The translations under genes were made by a program, and so were the position numbers. From contig MU001675.1 in the NCBI GenBank assembly GCA_010093515.1, positions 949,371 to 1,013,370 of the forward strand: a stretch of DNA of 64,000 nucleotides, in the 5' to 3' direction. The notes under the pieces were generated by a model, which saw only the letters and a program-made list of their open reading frames with translations, was not told where the DNA came from and made no database searches. Positions 12,057-24,131 of this stretch are shown here, piece by piece (position 1 is the stretch's first letter; each line of letters opens with the position of its first letter). The stretch comes from Lineolata rhizophorae (lineage: Eukaryota > Ascomycota > Dothideomycetes > Lineolatales > Lineolataceae).

Positions 12057-15000
12057 TTAGAAGTGCATAAACATCCTCTTCGAGTCAGACGAGTCAGACG
12101 AGTCACTCGTCTCCTGCGCTGCAGCACCACCAGCAGCTGTGCCGGTCGGGCTATTGCTCGTGTCATTGTTGTTGAGGCCGGTAGGCTGCAAAAGATCCAT
12201 AGGGATGGACGGCAATTCCGGTAGGTAACTGCTAGCAACCAAAGGCCCAGCAATCAGAGCAACGAACACGGCCAGCATGACAAAATAGAGAATGGCGTAG
12301 CGTATGACACGACGCTTCCGCAGCTTCGTCTGCTTCAGAGAGTAGATCGGAGGACGGATTTGGCGGCTAGAAACAATTAGCTTAATGCAACGGACTGCGG
12401 ACAAGGCAACAAAAAACGTACCTAGGGCGAAGCCAGAAAAGCATAACCGAGTGGAATTTGTCCACATACGGAACAAGCAGGGCCGGCAACATGAGGAAGA
12501 GCAGGAAGTGCCCAAGGATGAAGTCGGCAGCAAACATGCCAAGCTCAGTAATCTTGCAGAGGAACTCACGGCCGGGCTGCGATATCGTGTGCCACCCCAT
12601 AGTGTACCACTTGCCCGTCCACCAAGCAATATTGGCCGTGTCAGCCTTGAATTCACGGGTAAGGGCCAAGGCAACGATGAGCTTGAAAACAAAGCGCTGC
12701 AGAGCGACGACGGCGACCATGCCCAGAAGGGCTTTCGAAAAGCTCCAGCCTTCAAGGAACAGCATGACTTCGAAGAACGCAAAGAGCATGACAACAGCCA
12801 CACCGTGAGCAATGGCAGCCAAAACTGCACCAAACTTCTTGCAGCACATGCTAAGGACCGGACCCATGCAACAAGCCATAGCGAAGAGACCACCGAGTAC
12901 ACCAGCATTGACCGCGATAGGACCAAAGGCGACGACAGCGACACGGATCAGCGAATTGGTCGCCTTGACATCTCCGTCATCGTTCTCTGGGTTCCTAGCC
13001 GTCCTGACACCAGTTTGCGCGTTGATAAACAGGTAAGGGATCAGGGTGATGGCGACGAGTACAAGAGGCCCAACGATCTCGCTGAAAAAGATGTTCGTAA
13101 CATGGGCGCGCGGAACGTCCCCAGAAAGCTTGGACGATGGATCACCAAGTTCCTTGCGCTTGTAACCCGTGATACGCGTACGAGACAGGCGGCAGTAACC
13201 GATCCAAGACGCGCCATGAGACCGAGTGTTGCCCCTAGACAGCCACCGCAGAAACTCACGGTAGTCGATGAAGAAGTCATTCCAGGCGAACTGATGCGGG
13301 TTGAACAGGAAGGGCGAAATGCAGAGCGCCAGAAGGGAGACCCAGAAGTAAATGAGGACAGCACCCCAAACAGTCATGGTCGCAAACAACAGCATCATCA
13401 GCAGGCGAGCGCCCATGTAGATGGACGGACCAGCGAATCGAGAGTAGAGAATGCCGAAGGGAATGCGAGCGGTGGCAAAGCCACGACCGGTACCAATGTA
13501 TCGCGCTCCACCAAACGACAAATCCTGATGAAGGGAGCTGGCATAAATCTGACAGACGAACACCTCGAAGAGCGGGGACAAAGACGAGATGTGCTTAGCC
13601 AGACGAGTAGCCGCACGCCAGAAGCCACGCTCCGTCAATTCCTGAACGACCAGAGGGACGAACGAGATGAACAAGACGATGAAGATCGAGACGACGCAAC
13701 GCTCAACCCAATCAAAAATCGGGCTAAGGTTAGCGCAGCCGGTTGGGAGCAGGGGATCTGTGATCGGGACGTCTTTGTTGTAGTCGCAGAGAATCGTCTC
13801 ATGCCTTAGAGCGCCCAGGTTGATGAGAACGAACATGAACAACTGCACCGAGAGAATGATGAACAAGTTGTTGATGTGAAAACCAGGATGCGCATAGTAG
13901 AAGGACAGGAACCGATCCAGCGGAAGCTGCGTGCCGAGATAATAGTACTCGCGGGACAACATCTGTTCACCCATACCAGTACCGATCTTCGTAGTAAAGT
14001 TCAAGATAGAGCCGAATCCAAGATCACGACCCTTGCCGCACTGGTAGTATTCGCAGTGCTTGATGCGGCCACCACGCAGGAGCGCGTTCATACCCGCGTA
14101 GATATCCTCGTTCAGATGAAGACCTTTCTGGGCCTTGGAGACACCGCCACGGGTAGTCATGAAGATACCGTTCAGGAAATCAGGATGTCCGTAGTGGAGT
14201 TTGCCACCAATTTGAGCCAGAGTTCGAGCAAACAGGGTACCGAATGTCTGCTCCTTGCCTGCAGCGACGTCGCCCAGAATACCAATGTTCTCCGAGAAGA
14301 TGTACTCGCGAGCACCAAGAATGGCAACCGGGTTGGTCTTGGGTGCGGACATACCGGGAGTGTACGGAGAGACATTGTCTGTGGACATTTCCTCGAATTC
14401 AGCAAGAACGCTGCGAATCTTCAAGCACTCCTCGAGGTAATTGTCCTGATTGGCGTCGATCAACTGAATGTACTCGCCGCGGTAGAAGACAATGCAGTGG
14501 TTCTGGTTATCCGACTTGCCGTCACCTAGAATCGGGTTGCCAGACAACTGGACGCGGAACTTCGGACGACGCATACCATTATCCATCAGCTCAGAGTGCC
14601 CATCAATCAAGGCAGAGTAGATACGCGGGTCCTCTCCCTCGTTCAAAGGCGGCTCCTCGTCCAAGTAGGCGATCTGCAAGTCCGGATAGGCGCGGAGAAG
14701 GAATTCCGTGTTCTCACGCTCTTCCTTCGAGAACTTTGCGTAACGCTGCATGGAGACAATGATCTTGTACTTGCGACGAGCCATCCGCTCTAATTCACGC
14801 TCAAGCTTGTCCGAGTTCCCACCAAACATCTGCACAACTTCCGGGTTCTCAACGCGGTACAGCAGCTTGATCGCACGGCTGTAGTTCATAAAACCGGATA
14901 TCGTGCGGTACAGCGTCTGAGAGCGTAGAGAAGCCCAGATACGAGTGCGGAGAGTGTACTCAGGAGCCGCAGACTTGAAACCAATGCAGTAGAAGGGGAG

Positions 15001-18000
15001 ATCATCGATTTTGCTCTTGGCAGTATCCTTCTCACTCTTCTCGTAGTCGCCATTAAACTGAGAAGTCTCGTCGGCCAAAATTTTCGTGTCCTTGACGAAG
15101 CAGTCCCACTCGTGAGGATGGAGTTGCTTGAGGTATTCCAGGAGTGTAACGCGCGAATAGGGCTCGTCTTCACGAATGATCTCACGCAAAGACAGGAGAA
15201 TCTTCTCGCTGTAGTGCGGGATCATGACAGTGAACGTAGGCATGTTGTCAACTGGAAGCGGTTCCGGAATTGGCGTTGAAAGGGACTGGGCAAAAAACGA
15301 GATACGGCGCTCAGCTTCACTCTGCGCCGGGAAGAACTCGGTTTTGAACGAATGATCTTCCTGGGACACGAAGAAAGTTGGCGCGCGAAGAGTCCTCTTG
15401 CCTTCCTGCTCCGAAGGAACCTGGTGGTACAGAAGCTTCTGGACATGGTCGATGGCCAAAAGATGCTCACGGTACATGGAGATGACGATGGCGTTCCAGA
15501 TCTGAGAGATCAGAACCTTCGGCTTATACTTGATCTCCATGTCGGTGGTGGCGAGGATCTTCGAGTAAATACGCTTCGGCAGGCGAGAGAAGATATTCCT
15601 CCAAGGAGTCCAAATTGAGACACCAAGGTAGAATGACCTAGCGACCGAGAAGACCGTGTTCCAGACAATGTACCACAAGTACGTATCGAGGAAGAAAAGG
15701 ATCAAATCCGTAAAGAACATAAGAGCAAGGAGAATCTGCGGCTGGTAGTTGCAGAGTACGTCTCCAATTATCGCATCTCCCAAGCAAGATCCGAGTTCCA
15801 TGATCGACAGAATACGGATCGAGTCACGGAACGACAGTGTCAGCCAGAAGTATGACTCGCCAAGCTTCGCGCCGAAGACCAGAAACCACAAGCCATAAGA
15901 CATCCAGAAGTCATTCCCCGAAAGGCGCGGGTAGCTAGCGGTGAACGTCTGACTAGCAACGTAGCGCCGCGAGTTCTTGGTCAGGTAGCTACCAAATAGA
16001 CCACCAAGGGGCATGACCGCAAAGAAGATGAATGTTGCAATCGCAATCAGGAACTGCACGATACTCAAAATGAGCGCGATCTTGTCTTCCCGATTTATCA
16101 GGAAGATGTAAACGCTAGGCGCGATGTTGATGGCGAAAACGGCCAGAATGAATAGCAGCCTCTTCGTAAGATGCTGCGCACCCGCCCATTTCCTCGGTAC
16201 ATAGGCCCATTCAACCAGAGTAGCAAAGATCATGATAAGTGAGGCGACCGTTCCACCGAGTGCAGTAGCTGAAAGCAGAGCCGGCGTCGCAGGCGACTGA
16301 TTGAGCTGCTGCTGGTAATTCTCCGTGTAGAAGGTCGGCGAGTTGGGAGCAGTGTAGAACCAGAACGAGCTCACATGGATAACCCAAATGCGGTTGAAGT
16401 TGACGAGCATATGGAACCATGATCGTGTCTCCTTATATGTCTTGAAGAAAGCCTTCTTCCAATTGACTTCCTTGAGTTTCTCATATCGCTCCGGCGGTTG
16501 TAGGTCCACAAGTCTCGACTTATCCTCCAGAACGATTCGCTCAATACCCTCAGGATACCAGAACAGCTGGTTGATGTCGTCATATCCGATGATCGATGCA
16601 TGATCACGCTCACGACGAATGTATTTGCCATCCTGAATTTCGTAGCCTTGGTCTCGGCAATACTGGTAGAGCGGAGTGATGACGTCGTTCAAATAGGTAA
16701 ACTCGTCCACTGGTTCGACCTTGTTCTGGCACTGGGGCGAGTGGAGATAGTCGTCCGCACACTTGAAAATGAAGCAAAGTACCTCGGGCATGAAGCGAAC
16801 CTGGTTTGCTTCGCCCCAGCAAAGGAGGTAAAGTGCGATCTGGCGAACGCGATCGTGCTGAGACATACGGTTCATGCGGGTCTTCCACCGATATTCCGCA
16901 GCCTCCAAGCTGTTGTCGCCCTCGAGGGCCTCGAGGGTTTGCTCCTCATTCTGCGGGTCCTGTTCTGCCCGCTTCTTTGCGGCCTTTCTTGCCTTCCGGG
17001 TCTTCCGATCCGCCTTTCCTAGCTTCATGTTGGCAAACCCAACCGCATCATCGAGATCAAGGTGAGCAGCGAAGTACCAGCGGCGGTAGTTGGCATTTTC
17101 GCCGCCAATATAGTCCGCGTGCAGAGAAAGGAGGGCTTGGTTCGGAGTCATGCGCGAAGCACGAGAATCGAGAAGGGTCATTAGATGGTCGTACATGTTG
17201 CGCATGCTGTCGCGCTGGAATCCGAACTTGGCGGTGAGCTCCAAGAAGATGTCCTCGATTTCCTCCTTGGACAAAGGGATCTGAGCATCGGAAGTCCACG
17301 CAGGGTAAGGTTCACGTGAACGCTGGCCAGCAGGAAGAGCGTTTCCATAATCCATACCATAGATGGGGGTCGAGGCACCAGATGACCGGTTAGCACCGTA
17401 GGAGATCTGAGATGACGCCGGCCTGTAACCGCGTCCCCCGCCAGGTGCATCGGCATAGCTATTGTAACGCTCGTCGCCCCGCCCATAATAGTCCATCTCA
17501 GCTGCACGAGCCATGTCGGACCTCATTGTGAAATCGCTGAATGTCTCCGAGTCCTCCTCCGAATCGTGACCCCGACGTCGAGGTCTTGCCCTAAGTCAAT
17601 CATCAGCAGAGAACGTGGTAGGATGGGAAGACAATCCGTTCACATACCCATAGCCATTGTGACCATATTGTTGCTGGCCGGCAGCCGCCACACCCTGATC
17701 GTAGTACTGATTATCGTACTCATCATACTGGTAGCCTTGGGCGTTGGCGTCGTAGTAGCCATCTTGGGCATAAGGACCCTGGTTGCCATAATGGTCGTAG
17801 CCACTGCTGGGCGAATTAGCCTGCATCGCGACTTGAAGAGTTGCTCTGGTCGTGGGCGAGATCAGACTTACGCTTCGTCGTAATAGGCGTCGCCGCCCTG
17901 CTGGTGGTAGTCCTGATTGTGATCATAATAGCCCTGATTATGGTCGTCGTAATAGGCCTCTTGGCCCTGGGCCGAATGGCCGTAGCCGTCGTCGTAATGG

Positions 18001-18023
18001 CCTCCCTGCGGATGTCCCGACAT
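12057..18023 (-). CDS. FKS1: 1,3-beta-glucan synthase catalytic subunit
   Basis: Model: complement(12057..12366, 12422..17590, 17648..17806, 17872..18023), 1929 aa, four exons; introns 55, 57 and 65 nt. The enzyme polymerises UDP-glucose into beta-1,3-glucan at the plasma membrane and is the echinocandin target. The start at 18023 gives [16 protein letters not shown], matching the Tyr/Gly/Asp/Gln-rich N-terminus of Aspergillus Fks1. Next come the conserved [19 protein letters not shown] block, N-terminal membrane helices, the large cytosolic glucan-synthase domain and a second membrane bundle. The last join restores [13 protein letters not shown], a near-invariant Fks motif. Hot spot 1 reads WLTLSFRDS (686-694) instead of the usual F..LTLSF.RDP pattern; hot spot 2 reads DWVERCVV (from 1397). 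The second intron from the 5' end is canonical; the first has a tandem CAG-CAG acceptor (17809-17804). The C-terminus is Asp/Ser-rich. Confidence 0.97.
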
Positions 18024-21000
18024 GCTGAGATGTGACCAGGACGTAATGCGGACTAGGAGGAGTGTTAGTCGGCGAAGAGGACCTGGTGGGTTGTTGCAGA
18101 GCCAACGAGGATGGAGTAGAGGCAAGACGCGCGACCGGCGACGGGGGTGGGGTACCGTGACCGGGAACCTGAAACAGGCTCGGCGTCGGGGATGTAACAA
18201 GCGGGAAGGCACTCACGCTCAAACAATTGTCATCACCGACGATCGGGTGCGAGGGATTGCGAGCGCAGGAATTAAAGGGCTCGAGGGCGAGCGGTCTCAG
18301 GCGAGGCGGGCGCAGGCTCGCTGGGCGAAACGAAGGTAGGGCCGGTCGGAGGGCAGCGAGCGTGCGTGCGCGTCTTGGAAGGCAGGCAAAAAGCCAGGAG
18401 TATTAACTGGGGAAGAAATTGCGATCGTGCACGACGAAGGACGGGCCTGAAACGCAAACGCAAGTGCGCGGCCCCGGGGAGTTTCTTGTTGACGGGGAAC
18501 GAGAGGAAGCGGTGGTGGTGAATCCGCAGTTGCTTGGGGCGACGTGGTTGGGCGGGTGGCAGGACAAGCTGCGCCGTGCAGGCAGCGTGGCCGGGTGATT
18601 GGCGGCTCCTCAGCCCGACACGCGCTAGGCGAGCGAAAGCTGGCGGCAGCTGCGGGCGAGTGATGCTGCCGCTCGGGAGCGCTCCTGCAGCTCGGTGCGA
18701 GCGAACGACACGGGAGCTAAGCGGGCAGACGGAAAGAGGAATTGAGGGAAGAAAACGACAGAAAGTGCAGCGGGAAGAGAAAAGGAAAAGGGTACAAGAG
18801 CGAAGGTCGAAGGATGGAAGTTCACCGGCAGCGGACGACGGGGGCTGAGGCAGGAAAAGGGGAAGCTGGAATGGGGAATGCGTTTTGAGATCGGGGAGGG
18901 GGGAGCCACGGGGGGAGGGGGGAGGGGGGCGAGCGCGCCTGCTGCGGCCGGGCAGGGAGCCGGGGGCCAGGCAGGTTTTGCGGCGCGGCCGGGGGTTGCT
19001 CCTGAGCGGGCCCCGCCCAGCCCGCACGGCCGTGGCCTGCCCGCCGGGGAGGTCAGCCACCCGCGGCCTCTGACTGGCCTGCCGGCAAAATTGTTCGGGG
19101 CGACATCCATGCCGTGCCAGCCCGGCTCCCGCCGTACATTGGTACTACTACGTAGTGCACGCGGCTCCCGCCCCCTCTCTCTTTCTTTTCTTGTGGCCCA
19201 GCAACGAGCTCAAAAGCCGCGAGGGAAAGCCGTTGGCTTTGCACGCCCTGCCCGTACAGCACCCCCCCTTCCTTCCTCGCCACAGTTGCGCCTCCCATGT
19301 CCCCAGCAAGGAACTCGGCAACGAACGATGACGGCAGCCGCGGCCATCGTCCGCTTCGCGCCAGTGTGTCAGTCCGGCTCCCCCCCCTGACCCGCCAGCC
19401 GCCCCGTCGTGCCCGCCGCCGCCGCCGTCGCCCTTACCCCATCCGCCTGCGTCCGCCTGCCGCTAGTCGCTCGCGTCGCGCGCTCCCGTGCTGTGGCAAC
19501 GACAATCGCCGGATCTCTTGATCGCCGGCGTCCCCGCCATGCTATGTAATTGCAGGACGCCGAGGCCGCAACTCGCCTTTCGCTGATTATCACTTCCAGA
19601 AGCCGCCAAGCTCCTCCCCTTGGCACGCAGACGGGCTCCGCCACAGCTTGAAAGCCGCTCCCTGTTGCTACTACGATGTTGATGCCACCTGCCCGCCCTT
19701 CCTGCGCTCCGAACGCCCATTAGCATGTACAGCACGCAATCTCGCATTAATTGGCCGCCGCCACCCTATCGTCAGGTGTGCATACACCGCTGCTTCGCCC
19801 AATCACATCGCCACTTGCAAAGTAGGACCATTCCTCCCCTCTACCCTCCTTCTCTCCCTTGCTCTATCTCTTTCCCGCACAGCACCAGGGGTGCCCGAGC
19901 CTCTCACCCCCCGCCTCTCCTGCCCGGCGTAGCGTGCTACAAGCTATCGCCATCGGAAGAAAGCTTCCCTCGTCAATGCGTCTGTAGTGGCATTCACACG
20001 ATTGAGAGTTTCCTCCGGCGCCACTCAAGTAATAGTGCAAGGCAAATTATGTAGCCAACCGTGCCAACGCAGACCCAATATCCTTGGTTTTGCGTCGTTT
20101 CACCCTCGAGACATGCGGTCGCTTCCGCCCAATCCGCCTGCGCGTCACGACGGCGGCGCTGCCCGCATGCCTACCTGCATGCGGTGTCTTGGCCAAGGTT
20201 CGACGACGGCTACATACGGCCATGCTCGTTACGGATTTCGGTCGTCCGCCGGAGGTTTAGGCCGTCCCCAACCACGGCGATAAGCTGCAGCTCGTCTTAT
20301 CGACTGTCGACAGAAACGGGAGTAGCAGGATTCGACACCCCTGTCGGCAACAGCTTAGCTTCGTACCTCCTCAATCTGCAAATTAATTGTTGAAAACTCC
20401 GTGGCTTGATTGATACACGCTGGCACCCTTGGAGCCAAGGACGGTGGAAAAGGCCCGCGAATTTGTTTTTAGCAGAAACCTCAATCGAAGACCTTGCCGA
20501 TTCGTCTTTCCCGGGAGCCAACTGCGGCCGCGGCTTCCCGGCGCCGCAAAACACCAGAGACGTGTGCCAATGTTTGGTCGTAAGGGCCGCACATTCTCTG
20601 GTGCCAAAACGGCCGGTTCGCACAGCGTTTCGGCCAATGGGCTCCGGCGCGGCGCCAGTGGCTGCTGGGCCGAGGAGCTGGTCTACATAGTTACAGCATC
20701 GTCACAATACAAAAGCATGACTGAATTTAAGCTTCAACTTGTTGACAGCCTCCAGACAATCGTCAGGAGATCTGACGGCCCGTCTTAGACACAGCGGTTC
20801 CAGAAAATAACCATATTACTGGACTCTTGTTCCTGCGTCCACGCGGGCCGTGGTACGCAGAAGCAATCCAAACCACATGTCGCCCGACCTGGGGTCCAGT
20901 ACGGTTTGGGTGCCACCCACGGCGCAGTCATCCAACGAGAGCCCATATAATTCACACAGAATTTTCTATGAAGAATAAGATCCAGAGTGGTGTCAAGGGC

Positions 21001-22270
21001 CCATTGCTCGCCCCTTTTACTTTGATTGCTTCGCACATGGAGCAATTTGACGATGCAAGACAGCGATCCTCCCCACCAACGTACCCCCGCGACAACTCAC
21101 GGAGTGTTGTTTCTATTCCGGGCCAGAGTCTCGATCTTGCAGTCCGCTTTCCAATCGAGCCTCTTAGTTGTACCTAGGTACGTACTACGTAGTAGGTATG
21201 TACATAGGACACAGGGACTTCGCGCCCTACACGCGAAGGATGTACATTTCAAGCCCTCGGTAGGCCAAGCTTGAGCTTGTCTGGACTTCGCAGCAAAAAG
21301 AGTTAAAAAAAAATGACGCGCACCCTCTGTCGCGTTCCGGGGTTTTGGCCAACTGCCGCGGCGCACCGTATTGGGAGTACCTACCTACCTACCTAAGTGT
21401 AGGTACTCCACAAAGGGGTGGCGGTCTCAGGGGTAGGCCAGGTCTTACTACCGGTATACGTGGACCGCCAAGGGTTCGGCGGCCACCTCGACGCAAGTAT
21501 AACATCAGGACTGCCGCCGGACCGGTTTGCTAGCGCATGTCCGCCAAATGCGCAGTGCAAGTAGTGGTAATTATAGAAATCTTCTCCAGGCAGCGCGAGA
21601 GGCAAACATGTTTGCCCGGGGATGAATTCAACAAACTTCTTCCGCAAAACGTTCGGGATCATCGCCCGCCCTGCGGTGCGAAGCGTGCGTGGTACATCGT
21701 CCGTAAAAGGGGTCCCCGAAGGGTCTCGTCGAGCAGCGCGCGCGCCAATTTCGCCCTGCAATCCGTGACTTGACCCGCGCTTCCGGGGTCTCTCGCGAGC
21801 CACTAGCCTGGTGCGTTACGCGTCCGAGAGGCTGTGGCCGCTCCACATAGGCTAGGCCCGGGAGCCGGGTGGCCCAACCGCCGTTTAGTCAGACGCGATC
21901 CGCGTCCCCTGAGTGCCTGAGCTCATGTCCCTTCACGGCCGCCGGCTCCCGCTCTTTCCAAGCTTTCACTCCGGCCTCGTCCGCCGCTTCCTGCTTTCTG
22001 AGTTTTGCTTTCACGTTTTCAACGCCCGTACTTTAATTCTTCTATCGCTTTCTCGACGCTCTTTTGCCCGGCGCGTGCGGCACTCACTCCCCCGCACCGG
22101 TGCGACGCACATTTTGTTTAGGCATACAATAGCAGTGCCCCGGCGTACTACTATTGCTACAGCACACTTTTCCTCAGCCCACCGCATCTCACATCACGCT
22201 CCTATTTCTTGGCCGTTCCACACCGCAATATTGTACGGCATCTTTATCGCGTCCTAAACCCAACGTTGCC
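18024..22270. other. Shared 4.2 kb upstream region of FKS1 and the GH72 gene
   Basis: No supportable gene. FKS1 leaves to the left and the glucanosyltransferase to the right, so this is a divergent regulatory and leader region. The FKS1 side (18.0-19.1 kb) is pyrimidine-rich on the minus strand, as is common for long fungal 5' leaders; a 262-codon Pro/Arg/Ser-rich open frame there has no domain and is rejected. The right side has a perfect 11-bp hairpin (21374-21384 with 21399-21409) whose loop is built of CTAC repeats, and two TACGTA palindromes (19149-19154, 21186-21191). The last 300 bases before 22271 are CT-rich. Confidence 0.5.
21374..21409. repeat. Perfect 11-bp inverted repeat with CTAC-repeat loop
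   Basis: GGAGTACCTAC at 21374-21384 is the exact reverse complement of GTAGGTACTCC at 21399-21409; the 14-nt loop continues the CTAC tandem repeat. It lies about 860 bp upstream of the GH72 start codon. It could form a hairpin in RNA or be a chance product of the microsatellite; no function is claimed. Confidence 0.6.
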
Positions 22271-24131
22271 ATGAAGGGTGCGCTGTCCGCTGCATTCGGC
22301 GCGGTTGCGCTCCTTGCGTCATCCGTGTTAGCGCAAACGGAGCTCGACCCGATTGTCATCAAGGTACCGCCTTACAATCGCCCGGCGGAGACGAGAATTG
22401 CCGCGTTGGACTTGGGCCGCTGATGCGTGTTTAGGGTTCGAAATTTTTCTTCAAGACCAACGGAACACAATTGTGAGTCCGTTTCCTTGTATGGCCACCG
22501 CGTGCGATTATTAACCGGCAAACAGTTACATGAGGGGTGTCGCGTATCAACGTAAGCCTGAAAACCCATGTCCCGTCGCGTCGCGAAATCACGCTTGGAA
22601 GAGTGCTCTAACACTACGTAGAGGAAGTCGGTACCAATGGCACGATTGGAGACGATGACAGCAGCGACTACTCCGACCCGCTGGCCGACCCCGCCGGTTG
22701 CCGCCGTGACATTCCTCTCCTCCAGGAGCTCCGCACCAACATCATCCGTGTGTACGCCATTGATCCTGAGCAGGACCATTCCGAATGCATGGGCATGCTT
22801 GCAGATGCCGGCATCTACCTGATCGCCGACTTGTCCCAGCCAAAGGAGTCGATCAACCGCGATGACCCTTCCTGGGATGACGATCTATACACTCGCTACA
22901 CCAGTGTCGTTGATTCGCTCGCCAACTACACCAACGTCCTTGGTTTCTTCGCCGGTAATGAGGTCCCCAACCAGCCCAATAACACAGCCTCGAGCGCTTT
23001 CGTTAAGGCTGCCGTCCGCGACACCAAGGCGTACATAAGGCAGCAAGGTTACAGGGAGATGGGTGTCGGCTATGCAACCAATGATGATGCTGAGATTCGC
23101 GAGAACTTGGCCGACTACTTCAATTGTGGCACGGAGGATGATTCCATCGACTTCTGGGGCTACAACATCTACTCGTGGTGCGGTGATTCATCATTTAGTG
23201 GCTCCGGGTACGAGGACCGCACCGATGAGTTCGAGTCTTACTCTGTCCCTGTCTTCTTTGCCGAGTATGGTTGCAACGAGGTCCAGCCTCGTGAATTCAC
23301 CGATGTCCCTGTCCTCTATGGCCCTCAGATGAACGATGTCTGGTCTGGTGGTATCATCTACATGTACTTCCAGGAGGAGAACGACTTTGGTAAATCATCT
23401 GTCTCAACCTATACCCGACTATAACTAACACTGTTTTAGGCCTTGTCAGGGTTGACGGTGATGATGTTGAGAAGCTTGATGACTTCGACAACCTCTCCAG
23501 CCAGCTCGCTGACATTGACCCCACCGGGGTCAACATGGATGACTACAACCCGACAAACACCCAGCTGGCCGCCTGCCCAACTGTTGACAGCGACTGGGGG
23601 GCGGCTTCGTCTCCTCTCCCACCGCAGCCTAATCCCGAGCTTTGCCAGTGCATGATGCGTTCGCTCAGCTGCACCGTGGACTCATCCGTCGACGAGGAGG
23701 ACTACGGTGACCTTTTCGGCTTCGTCTGCGGCGCCAACGAGGACTACTGCGCCGGCATTGCCCACAACGGCACCACCGCCGAGTACGGCGCCTATTCCAT
23801 GTGCAACGCCACCGAGCAGCTCGCCTTCGTCTTCAACCAGTACGCCTCGGATCAGGGCGGCAACTCGGACGCGTGCTCCTTCGACGGCGCCGGCGCGACT
23901 CAGGATGCTGAGGACCCGTCCGGTACGTGCGAGGAGCTCATGGACCAGGCCGGTGCCGCCGGTACCGGCACCGTCACCTCAGCGCCGACGAACGGTGGCA
24001 GTGCGCCCGGCGCCACGAGCTCGGGTGCCTCGAGTGCCCTCACCATCCCAACCTTCAACGCTGGCTTCCTGTATATCGCCTTGTACGCTTTTGGTGCCGT
24101 GTTCGTGGGTGCGGGTATGATCTTCTTGTAA
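22271..24131 (+). CDS. GPI-anchored beta-1,3-glucanosyltransferase (GH72 with X8)
   Basis: Model: 22271..22363, 22435..22472, 22526..22551, 22622..23389, 23440..24131; 538 aa, five exons, two of them only 38 and 26 nt. The product cuts an internal beta-1,3-glucan bond and transfers the new end to another chain, elongating wall glucan outside the plasma membrane. A signal peptide covers about 1-21, ending VLAQ. The GH72 catalytic pair is present: acid/base Glu166 in FFAGNEV and nucleophile Glu267 in FFAEYGC. A Cys-rich X8/CBM43 module spans about 377-455 (six or more Cys), then a Ser/Thr/Gly/Ala tract and a hydrophobic tail (510-538), the layout of a GPI signal. X8 presence and length (about 540) place it with Gas1/Gel4/Phr rather than the shorter Gel1 group. 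It lies head to head with FKS1. Exon joins all preserve frame; the third acceptor reads CTACGTAG|AG. Confidence 0.94.

Noticed and set aside
12385-13809. 474-codon plus-strand open frame
   Set aside because: It is antisense to the conserved C-terminal part of FKS1, whose protein sequence is unmistakable.
17804-17830. FKS1 acceptors at TTCAAG, GATGCAG or ACCAG upstream of 17806
   Set aside because: They put the Tyr-rich second exon out of frame or, for ACCAG, leave an intron of only 26 nt.
18272-19060. 262-codon minus-strand open frame upstream of FKS1
   Set aside because: Pro/Arg/Ser-rich with no domain; it follows from pyrimidine-rich GC-rich DNA and overlaps other frames. More likely FKS1 leader.
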